In this document: positions 13,311 to 20,301 of the stretch, piece by piece
How the letters are laid out: each line of letters begins with the position of its first letter
Numbering within the stretch: the stretch's first letter is position 1
Notes under the pieces: model-generated
What the model saw: only the letters and a program-made list of their open reading frames with translations
The model's database searches: none
Told to the model about the DNA's origin: nothing
NCBI GenBank assembly: GCA_041946865.1
Contig: JBHGBF010000074.1
Span: forward strand, 1 to 20,301
Source of the DNA: RPQK01 sp041946865
GTDB taxonomy: Bacteria; Acidobacteriota; UBA6911; RPQK01
Length of the DNA stretch: 20,301 bases
Reading direction: 5' to 3'
Program-made: the position numbers and the translations under genes

Positions 13311-14885
13311 TTAACTCACCTTCGTCAGAAACAGCGGCGGCCAGTGGAAGACCGAGATGCTGGGATTCGGTTTGTTCAGGTTGGTCTTGGCCATATCCAC
13401 GGCCTCTCGCAGCGTGGAGGCCGCGTCCCAGCCAATTCGCTCGACCACAGCCTTGTCCCGGGCGCCCACCACGATCACCCGGCTGAGATACTCCATCCCC
13501 TGAATGGCCCAGTACCAGGCGTGGAACGGATGGACACCATGAAACCCATAGCCGTGACGATACTGCTCGAGGTACCGCTCGTTTGAGGCGAACTCCGCCT
13601 CGTGATCCTGAATCAGGTAAGGATCATGCGCATCGGCCAGAACCCGATCAAAGAACTCCGGGTAAGAAGGGTGAGTCGTCTGATCGAACTCCCGCTTGAG
13701 CGGGTGCATGATGATCAGCGCCCCGCCGCGGCGCACCAGGGGTTTACCGAGGCTGAGATTGAACAGGTAGCCCGCCGCCACGTTGACCACCAGGATGGGG
13801 TTCATGATGGAGTTGACGCAATAAGGACTCAGGCTGGGAATCCCGGCGACCAGGATATCCGTCTGTCCCTTGACCGACACGATCTGCTGCTTGTGGACGT
13901 TCTTCAAAGTCACCCGGTGGACCGCATCTTCGCTTCCCGCCTGGACGCTCGTTACCCCGTAAGAGGAGGAAAAGCGCCTGGCCAGGCTGCGCACCAGACG
14001 GGTCGGCACCATCGGAAGCAGAGTCCGGGCGGCGTAAAAGCGCAGCGAATCCTGCAGGTTTTGGCGGTCTTCCCTGATCCTCAAGAAAGAAAGCCCAGCG
14101 GGAAAGGCGGCCGTGTTCAGGGTCATTTCGATGTGAAAGATGTTCAGGTTGCGAGCCGTCACCTGGCCCATTCTCTGGAACACGGCGTGGATTTTCGAAC
14201 GGGCCGGGTCCATATACGAGGCGGAACCCAACAGGCACTTGACATTGTGATGAAACTGGGCAGTACGGTACGTGGCGAGCCGCGTATGGATCGATTTGTG
14301 TCCGCCCTCCATGCTCGAAAAAACAATGCTGACGTAAATGAGAAGGTCCGAGGTGACCGCTCTCCGGTTGAGCTCAACCACCTCGTCGCAGTCGGTTTTC
14401 CCCAGGAACTGGTTGCCTTCGCTGTCCTCGGCGTCGTGGCAGTATAGCGTCTCCGGATAGCAGGAATCAAAGATCCGCGCCCCCAGCATCCGGCGAAGCT
14501 CTTGAGGCGTCATCTTGCGGTGAAGACCTGTCGCCGCAATCAGGTGAATGTCCGTCACTCCTTTCCGGGCGAGCTTCTCGAGCAGCAACTCGATGACGAC
14601 CTGACGGGGATCGGGCTCGGGGATCTGAGGAATGGGTACAGATAAGTCATCGAAAGCGATGGTGACCTTCATATCGGGGCGCAGCTGGGCTGACAGTGGG
14701 TCACAACCCAGTGGATTTTCGACAGCGTAATCTGCGGCGCCTCTCAGGTCTTCGACAGGGGGTAGAGGATCGGGCGCATAAATGACCCGAGATCCTTCCG
14801 GAACCTCCTCCCATCTCAACCGGTCGCCGTAATGAAACCTGAGCTTTTCGCCACGGCTTGTGAGATGGACTGAATCGTCGTTCAT
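13311..14885 (-). CDS. LarA/DUF2088-family protein
   Basis: A 524-residue protein of the lactate-racemase-like (DUF2088) family. The N-terminal half has the family core: VTIAFDDLSVPIP (about 74-86), ATGLHRKMTPQEL (118-130) and EGGHKSI (193-199), where Lys197 and His196 correspond in position to the residues that hold the nickel-pincer cofactor in LarA. LarA normally has Asp-x-Thr-Arg-Pro at the first motif; here it is Asp-Asp-Leu-Ser-Val-Pro, without the Arg, so lactate is unlikely to be the substrate. It is about 100 residues longer than LarA. It follows the large acyl enzyme by 78 bp on the same strand and may belong to the same transcript. No larB, larC or larE cofactor genes are in the window. 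No clear Shine-Dalgarno precedes the ATG. Confidence 0.75.
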   Translation of the reverse strand: MNDDSVHLTSRGEKLRFHYGDRLRWEEVPEGSRVIYAPDPLPPVEDLRGAADYAVENPLGCDPLSAQLRPDMKVTIAFDDLSVPIPQIPEPDPRQVVIELLLEKLARKGVTDIHLIAATGLHRKMTPQELRRMLGARIFDSCYPETLYCHDAEDSEGNQFLGKTDCDEVVELNRRAVTSDLLIYVSIVFSSMEGGHKSIHTRLATYRTAQFHHNVKCLLGSASYMDPARSKIHAVFQRMGQVTARNLNIFHIEMTLNTAAFPAGLSFLRIREDRQNLQDSLRFYAARTLLPMVPTRLVRSLARRFSSSYGVTSVQAGSEDAVHRVTLKNVHKQQIVSVKGQTDILVAGIPSLSPYCVNSIMNPILVVNVAAGYLFNLSLGKPLVRRGGALIIMHPLKREFDQTTHPSYPEFFDRVLADAHDPYLIQDHEAEFASNERYLEQYRHGYGFHGVHPFHAWYWAIQGMEYLSRVIVVGARDKAVVERIGWDAASTLREAVDMAKTNLNKPNPSISVFHWPPLFLTKVS

Positions 14886-14916
14886 GTTTGTTACGGCGTC
14901 AAAGCCCTGACCCTTC

Positions 14917-14945
14917 TTTGTCCCCAGTGAAAACTTCTGGACAAA
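14917..14945 (-). other. intercistronic hairpin
   Basis: TTTGTCC (14917-14923) and GGACAAA (14939-14945) pair around a 15-nt loop in the 78-bp gap between the large acyl enzyme and the LarA-like gene. It may be a processing or weak attenuation site. No U-run follows on the minus strand. Confidence 0.35.
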
Positions 14946-14963
14946 AAGTCAGTCGGCTCGCGC

Positions 14964-17900
14964 TCAATTTCCCTCCAGTTTGCCTCGGAGCTCTTCGATC
15001 GCGTCGCGGACTTCGGCGACGATGGCGCGGTAATGTTCATCGCGGCTTAGCGTAGGTCCATTCGTCCGGTACTTTTCCATCGAGATCGGAGGTCCGAAAA
15101 GGACTTTCACTTTGTTCGGTCGTGGGAGGAGTTTCCCCACGGGCAACGCTTCTCGTGTCCCGCCGATGTAAGCGGGCACGATCGGCACATTCAATTCCCT
15201 GGCGAGAAGCCCGAGCCCCGGCTTAAAGCCTTGCAGTTGTCCTGTCCGCGAACGGGTCCCCTCCGGGAAAATCAGGATCGGTTCGCCTTGCGACAGGATC
15301 GATTGGACCATCCTGAGACCGGAGAGGGACGTCTCTTCGCGCTCGATCGGAACCACGTTCAAAAACGTACTGAAGAACCAGCTCTTAACCGGGGAATCAA
15401 AGAAGTAATCTCGGGCGCCCAGGACGTGGAGCTTGCGCGCTTCCCGAAGCCCGAGCGCTGTCCCCAGGGCCGAAATGATTGCGCCTGAATCGAGGTGACT
15501 GGCGTGATTCGCGGCAATGATGTACGAAGTGCCGTGGGGCAGCCGTTCCGGGTTTGCCAATTTCAGATCGAAGTAATTCTGATACAACATCTTCATGCTG
15601 CCGAAGGATAGCGCCAGCAGCATTCGATTCAAGGAGGAACGCTCGGAGTAGGGCAGCGCAGATCCGTAGCCGGCCTTGGAGGCTCTACGGATCGCCGGCG
15701 GCTGCCCGACCGGCCCCGCACGTATGACATCGAGCACTTCTTTGACCGTCTGGAAGCTTGATGCCTTTTCGTCCGGCACCGATATTCCAAAACGGTTTTC
15801 TAGAAACAGCAGCAACTCGATGGCCATCAAGGAGTCAAATCCCAGCTCGGTAAAGAGGTGGGTCTCCGGCGTAATGTCCTTGGCGGGAGTCCGGGACAGG
15901 CGCGCCAGCTCAGCGAACAGGATCTCCTGGGCGGAAGCGCCGGCAGACACAGATCCGGGCGCGGCCCCGCGCAGCCTGCTCCCCTCGAGCTGTTCGATAA
16001 GCTCGGCTTTCAGCTGATCACGGTCGATCGTGCCGTCTTCTTTGCGCGGCAACGGCTCGGTTTTCAGGTGGACGTGCTGAAAGCGCTGATAGCTGGGCAG
16101 TTCACGGCCGAGTTTCTGGATTTCGCGCTGCACCGCCTTTTTCATGTCGGTCGCGGAGAGCTGTCCGACCAGCGCCGCGTTAGGCCGGACGACCGCGTGC
16201 ACATCCTCGGTCAACCCGGTTCTGATGCCGAAGACGCAGATCTCTGAAATCTCCGGAATTCTCTGGTAAATCGCTTCGAGATCACAGGGATAGACGTTTT
16301 TCCCGGCCCCTGTCACGATGACGTCTTTGATCCGGCCGGTGATGTAAATGTACCCGTCTTCGTCCACCCAGCCGAGGTCGCCGGTGTGGAACCATCCTTC
16401 CTTGATGACCTCCTCGGTGGCACGCGGATTCCGGAAGTACTCCTTCATCAGGCTCGGCGTGCGGGCGATGATTTCTCCTATCCCCTGGCGGTCAGGCCGG
16501 AAAATGCGCAACTCGACACCCGGCACGGCCTTGCCCGCCGACCCGCGCCGGCTCCGGTTCCAGGGGTTCACGGTCAGTACCGGCGCGGTCTCGGTCAGCC
16601 CGTATCCCTCGTAAATGGTGAGACCCAGTGCCTTGAAGTCGTCGTAGAGGTCACAACCGAGGGCTGAGCCGCCGCTCACCGGCAGGCGAAGCCTTCCGCC
16701 GAATTCCTCGTGCACTCGCGCAAAAAGGCGCCGCCCGATGTTCTTGCCCAGCGTCCGCTCGATCGAGTGGCTGATCTGCTTCGAGGTCTCCATCACGTTC
16801 GATTTCAGCAGCGATTTGGATGTGCCCAGCACACGACGCTCAATATCCTCGCGGATGAGCGCGTAGAGAGTCGGCACGCCGAGCATCGTCGTCGTACCCG
16901 TCTCGCGCATCGTCTCGAGAATAATCTTCGGTTTCAACGAGCGAAGATAAGTGATGGTCGCCCCTGCATTGATAGGGGCCAGGAAGCCGCAGCTGAACTC
17001 GAGGGCGTGGTAGAGCGGCAGGACGGAAAGCAGGTTGTCGTCGGATGTGAGAGGCAGATAACGCTTGACGGCAAACTGATTGTTGAGGAAATTCCGGTGA
17101 GTGTGAAGCGCGCCCTTCGGATCGACGGCCGTGCCGGTCGTGAAGATGATGGAGGCAGGGTCGTCCGGATCCACCTGAACTACAGGCCGCTGCCCCGCCG
17201 CTTCTTCCCCTTCGGCCGTCGGGACGCTGTCGGGCTCGAACGGCAGGCAGCCGCAGTTCACGTTGAGCAGCAGTACCGGCTGAGTCTGCCGGCGCTCTTC
17301 CTCAAGGAGCTGAGGACTAAACGAGCGGAAACAAGACTCTGAGGCGAGGATGGCCTTGGCGTCGGTAAACCGCGCCACCGACCAGACTTCCCGGGACCAC
17401 GTCTGCGCATCGAGGGGAACCACCACCAAGCCCAGCGACGCCGCTGCAAAATAGGCAATGCCCCACTCCGGCTGATTCTCCGAATAGAGGACGAGGCGAT
17501 CTCCTTTGGTCAGGCCGAAACGAGCCAGGCGGGCGGCTGTAGAATCGGCCTTCTCGAGAAGCTCTTTGAAGGAAAACCTCTCCCATCGCCCGTCCCGCTT
17601 GATCTGCATGGCGGTCTTGTGGCCGAACTTGTCGGCGCTGCGCTCCAACAGCTGATAGATGTTTCCGCCTTCCGCTGACTCGGCGATCGGCTGGTCCTCG
17701 ATTTCCAGCGTCCCCGCCCCCTCCATCTTGAGGATGTACTTCTTGACCCCGGGAATGTGGACGTTCTGGACGTAGTGGCGCCAATTCAGCTGGCGGACGT
17801 CAAAATCAAAAATTTCCCTTTCGGACTCGTCAAGGCGCTCCAGGAGCCTCAGACTATTGTCAATCTGGAAGCGGCAGTACAGATTCAGATAAGGCTCGTA

Positions 17901-19319
17901 AATCTCGCCGTAGTAGTAAAGCTTCTGATTGGCGGCGCGGGCGGCGGAAATCTTCCTCCGGTATCTCTGGGTCGCGGAGAAAATGGACAGCTTTTCCAGG
18001 GTTCGTTCGACCGTGTCAAGCGGGACGTCTTTCAGGCGATGTTGAAGCCGGAACGTGCTGCGGCGCGGGAAGCGGATCCGCTTGATCTGAATCGGCTGGC
18101 CGGCCTTGTCGAGCATCGGATTCTGGCTGAAGTAACGGAAGATCAGGTGATAGAGCTGTCCCAGGGTAATGGGGTTCAGACTGCCCGTCGCGATCTGATA
18201 AATCCGCAGACCTTTTTGCCGCTGGGCTTCCAGAAGCGACGCGAGCAAGACGTTGACCACCATATCGACCGGGACAAGGTCGAGCACGACCCCCGGATCA
18301 AGAGGGAGGGATTTCAGACGCCCTTTGCCGATGGCTACGATCAGCGGATCAGCCATTCGCAGACCGTCAAGCCAACCGGGCCCGGGTTCGGACAGGCTGC
18401 TTTCTATGATGGAAGGACGAACGATGACCGTGGGTCGATCGCCGCGCTCGCGCGCCACTACCTGTTCGCCCATCGCTTTCGTGTAGGTATAAGTGTCATT
18501 CCAGCCGCGCTGCCGGGACCAGCGCATGCCCTCTTCGGTGAGCCGGGTCTCAATCCACCTGCGCCGCAGGCCCTCCCGCTGCTCACGCCTTCTGGGCTGA
18601 CGCTTGCCGTTGCCGCTCTTGCGTCGTTTGACCAGCAGCTCGGTGAGTTTCCTGTCGACCTCGGGGCTTTTGGATTCCTCGTAGATCCGATCGATTAATC
18701 GCCGTACTTCCTGGATGTCAAGGTCGACATCCACGAAGCCACAAGGGGGGAAGAGCCCGTTCGAAACGCCGGCGGGCAGGTTGTGGTAGGCGGTCTCCGG
18801 AATATCGCCCCGGCGCGTGCCGCTCACGTAAGCGGTCGAAACATGAATGTGGATGGCTTTCGGGCAACTGTTCGCGAACTGGGCGACGCGGCGCGCTCCG
18901 AGCACATTCAGCTCCAGGGCCGAATCGAGCGGAGAGTCGAAGGAGACAACGGCTGCACTGTTAATAACGATGTCGACTTCGTTCTGCAGCGTCGCCGCCA
19001 GTTCGGCCGGCATACCCAGATTGTCGGCAGAGATGTCGCCCGGCACGGCAACCAGCTTCTCTCGCAGCAGCTCGTTGAGCCGATCGCCATAGACGGCTCT
19101 CATTCGCTCAAAGACGCTTGATTGGAACAGCTCCTTGTCGAGGCGCTGCTGGCTGGACAGCTGGCGTCCGCCGGACCGTTTTGCCCGTATCAGGACATAG
19201 ATGCGCCTCACTCCAGGGGCAGCCCACAGGATCTTTTCGACCAGCGGCTGGCCGAGAAATCCGGTCGCCCCGGTTATGAGAATCGTTTTGCCTTCTAACA
19301 GGCTGGATATCCTATTCAT
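14964..19319 (-). CDS. acyl reductase-AMP ligase-ACP-PlsC fusion (ElbD-like)
   Basis: A 1451-residue multidomain enzyme from the ATG at 19319 (a TTG at 19331 adds four residues; numbering here is from the TTG). Domains: (1) fatty acyl reductase, 1-540, with NAD(P) motif GATGFLG (21-27), VSTAYVSG (164-171) and catalytic Tyr281/Lys285; (2) AMP-dependent acyl ligase, about 555-1115, with TTGTAVDPKG (731-740), YGLTE (910-914), HTGD (982-985) and GRIKDV; (3) acyl carrier, about 1130-1205, with the phosphopantetheine site Ser1167 in GFDSL; (4) PlsC acyltransferase, about 1235-1450, with NHASHLD (1275-1281) and FPEGTR (1355-1360). It could activate a fatty acid, hold it on the carrier, reduce it, and acylate a glycerol phosphate. 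As I recall, the same set of domains occurs in myxobacterial ElbD, which makes ether lipids. It overlaps the lipid kinase by 8 bp. Confidence 0.88.
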   Translation of the reverse strand: MNRISSLLEGKTILITGATGFLGQPLVEKILWAAPGVRRIYVLIRAKRSGGRQLSSQQRLDKELFQSSVFERMRAVYGDRLNELLREKLVAVPGDISADNLGMPAELAATLQNEVDIVINSAAVVSFDSPLDSALELNVLGARRVAQFANSCPKAIHIHVSTAYVSGTRRGDIPETAYHNLPAGVSNGLFPPCGFVDVDLDIQEVRRLIDRIYEESKSPEVDRKLTELLVKRRKSGNGKRQPRRREQREGLRRRWIETRLTEEGMRWSRQRGWNDTYTYTKAMGEQVVARERGDRPTVIVRPSIIESSLSEPGPGWLDGLRMADPLIVAIGKGRLKSLPLDPGVVLDLVPVDMVVNVLLASLLEAQRQKGLRIYQIATGSLNPITLGQLYHLIFRYFSQNPMLDKAGQPIQIKRIRFPRRSTFRLQHRLKDVPLDTVERTLEKLSIFSATQRYRRKISAARAANQKLYYYGEIYEPYLNLYCRFQIDNSLRLLERLDESEREIFDFDVRQLNWRHYVQNVHIPGVKKYILKMEGAGTLEIEDQPIAESAEGGNIYQLLERSADKFGHKTAMQIKRDGRWERFSFKELLEKADSTAARLARFGLTKGDRLVLYSENQPEWGIAYFAAASLGLVVVPLDAQTWSREVWSVARFTDAKAILASESCFRSFSPQLLEEERRQTQPVLLLNVNCGCLPFEPDSVPTAEGEEAAGQRPVVQVDPDDPASIIFTTGTAVDPKGALHTHRNFLNNQFAVKRYLPLTSDDNLLSVLPLYHALEFSCGFLAPINAGATITYLRSLKPKIILETMRETGTTTMLGVPTLYALIREDIERRVLGTSKSLLKSNVMETSKQISHSIERTLGKNIGRRLFARVHEEFGGRLRLPVSGGSALGCDLYDDFKALGLTIYEGYGLTETAPVLTVNPWNRSRRGSAGKAVPGVELRIFRPDRQGIGEIIARTPSLMKEYFRNPRATEEVIKEGWFHTGDLGWVDEDGYIYITGRIKDVIVTGAGKNVYPCDLEAIYQRIPEISEICVFGIRTGLTEDVHAVVRPNAALVGQLSATDMKKAVQREIQKLGRELPSYQRFQHVHLKTEPLPRKEDGTIDRDQLKAELIEQLEGSRLRGAAPGSVSAGASAQEILFAELARLSRTPAKDITPETHLFTELGFDSLMAIELLLFLENRFGISVPDEKASSFQTVKEVLDVIRAGPVGQPPAIRRASKAGYGSALPYSERSSLNRMLLALSFGSMKMLYQNYFDLKLANPERLPHGTSYIIAANHASHLDSGAIISALGTALGLREARKLHVLGARDYFFDSPVKSWFFSTFLNVVPIEREETSLSGLRMVQSILSQGEPILIFPEGTRSRTGQLQGFKPGLGLLARELNVPIVPAYIGGTREALPVGKLLPRPNKVKVLFGPPISMEKYRTNGPTLSRDEHYRAIVAEVRDAIEELRGKLEGN

Positions 19320-20184
19320 GATCAACGACAACCTTCACGGCCCCGGTGACGATCTCGGCCTCCAGCGGCGAAAAGCCCCTGATTTCCCCGTCTAGCATCT
19401 TCGGCAACGGTGTCGTCGTCTTGACCCGGACCCTACGCGCACGGTAAAGCGTAAACTGGGGATGGTTCAAGTGAGCTCCCCTGTACAGTCTCGGGAAGTT
19501 GATCACCAGGTTCAACTTCCCTATCGGCCCAATGACCGCCACGTCGAGCAAGCCGTCGTCCACCTTCGCTCCCGGGGCGATCCGGAGACCTCCTCCCGTG
19601 TACGGGGTGTTCTGAACCAGAACGGACACGCAGTCAAGCTCTCGGGCCGTGCCGTCCAGTTCGAGAACGATACGAATGGGCCGCAACTTGCGCAGCGCCC
19701 GATGAACCGCCACAAGAAACGCGGCGGATCCTGCCAGCCGACCCGGCCGATTGGATTGCTCGACCACATCGCTGGCAAAGCCAAGTCCGACGCTGGAGAC
19801 GAAGAAGCGGCCGCCTTCCCGCCCCAAGTCGATGCGGCGTACTTTCCCGGCCATGGCGACACCGGCCGCCCTGGCAACGTCATTGTACGGCAGATTGAGG
19901 GTACGCGCGAGATCGTTACCGGTTCCGATGGCCACGATGCCCATCTCGACGCCGGTACCGGCCAGTCCGTTGGCGACTTCCGAGATTGTCCCGTCACCGC
20001 CCGCTACAATCACGCGCGCGGTCCCTGAGGCCGCCAGCCGGCGGGCAAGCTCTGTAGCATGCCCAGCTCGCTCCGTGATCAGAAGCTCGTGCTCGATTCT
20101 CCGCCCTTCCAGCCAGCGGCGGAGTTGAGCCACCTGACGAGAGCCACGGCCGCGCCCCGCCGCGGGATTGGCGATGACTTTCAT
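19312..20184 (-). CDS. diacylglycerol kinase-family lipid kinase
   Basis: A 290-residue protein with the diacylglycerol-kinase catalytic fold: the opening MKVIANPAAGRGRG, the nucleotide-binding GGDGT (62-66), GTGNDLAR (87-94) and the later GGGLRIAPGAKVDDGLLDV. Members phosphorylate diacylglycerol or related lipids with ATP at the inner face of the membrane. The ATG at 20184 is chosen because the family starts at this point; an upstream extension to 20280 reads low-complexity sequence. TATACT (minus strand, 20196-20201) lies 11 nt before it and no Shine-Dalgarno is seen. Its TAG lies inside the start region of the large acyl enzyme, so the two are likely coupled. The natural substrate could be an alkyl- or diacylglycerol made in the same pathway. 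Confidence 0.88.
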   Translation of the reverse strand: MKVIANPAAGRGRGSRQVAQLRRWLEGRRIEHELLITERAGHATELARRLAASGTARVIVAGGDGTISEVANGLAGTGVEMGIVAIGTGNDLARTLNLPYNDVARAAGVAMAGKVRRIDLGREGGRFFVSSVGLGFASDVVEQSNRPGRLAGSAAFLVAVHRALRKLRPIRIVLELDGTARELDCVSVLVQNTPYTGGGLRIAPGAKVDDGLLDVAVIGPIGKLNLVINFPRLYRGAHLNHPQFTLYRARRVRVKTTTPLPKMLDGEIRGFSPLEAEIVTGAVKVVVDHE

Positions 20185-20195
20185 GTAAACGAAAA

Positions 20196-20224
20196 AGTAT
20201 ACGCCGGAATGGACCTTTTGGCGA
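20196..20224 (-). promoter_or_regulatory. promoter of the lipid kinase operon
   Basis: TATACT (20196-20201, minus strand) matches a -10 box with one mismatch. Seventeen bp further upstream lies TCGCCA (20219-20224), a 4/6 match to -35. Transcription would start near 20190, giving a leader of about six nucleotides. Confidence 0.45.
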
Positions 20225-20301
20225 TGAGAAGTGAACCGGCCGCGTAACCCCTCAGTTTTTTGTTTGGAGTGTGGCAGCAACGAGGAGAGAGGCCGGTGCT
20301 T

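Noticed and set aside
18546..18640. Arg/Lys-rich stretch in the reductase domain as an insertion or frame error
   Set aside because: The frame is continuous, the flanking catalytic motifs are in phase, and a basic helical segment before the Tyr-x3-Lys site is, as I recall, normal in this type of reductase.

Overview
The window looks like a piece of a bacterial chromosome of moderately high G+C, read here as a probable member of the Acidobacteriota. That placement is an inference from gene content: a large acyl-reductase/AMP-ligase/ACP/acyltransferase fusion next to a lipid kinase, a Cys-motif small protein beside queA, a ThuA-like secreted protein, and several genes with no Shine-Dalgarno sequence. 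No rRNA or other marker is present to confirm it.

Layout. (1) 1-4550: a small putative zinc-binding protein and queA converge on a shared hairpin. queA then diverges from an MFS transporter of the fosmidomycin-resistance type, which overlaps an SDR oxidoreductase by 4 bp. A YihY/BrkB-family membrane protein follows from its own promoter. (2) 4555-8638: a P1B-type metal ATPase with an unusual Cys-Ser-Cys membrane motif, a secreted ThuA-like protein and a HAD-family hydrolase, closed by a very strong terminator at 8640-8680. (3) 8681-10799: a short, decayed accessory segment. It holds a cluster of palindromes, a beta-propeller-like pseudogene with one stop and one frameshift, a Cys-rich DUF6788-like gene set between two truncated genes, and a frameshifted gene joining a helical domain to a dCTP-deaminase-like domain. 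The segment ends at the 3' end of a tRNA-Ser(GCU) gene, a common integration site. (4) 10800-13193: tRNA-Ser, a glycine-zipper lipoprotein, and a divergent PLP-dependent threonine dehydratase/serine racemase-like enzyme. (5) 13311-20184, all on the minus strand: a diacylglycerol-kinase-like lipid kinase overlaps by 8 bp a 1451-residue enzyme (fatty acyl reductase, AMP-dependent ligase, acyl carrier, PlsC acyltransferase), followed by a LarA/DUF2088-family protein.

The most interesting part is region 5. Its domain set resembles, as I remember it, the ElbD enzyme of myxobacterial ether-lipid synthesis, and acidobacteria are known for ether-linked membrane-spanning lipids. The lipid kinase, translationally overlapping with the large enzyme, suggests one pathway for membrane lipid assembly. 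The second point of interest is the decayed accessory segment beside tRNA-Ser. A third is a recurring start-site pattern (-10 box, about 6-7 nt, then GTG or ATG, with no ribosome binding site) that suggests leaderless transcripts.
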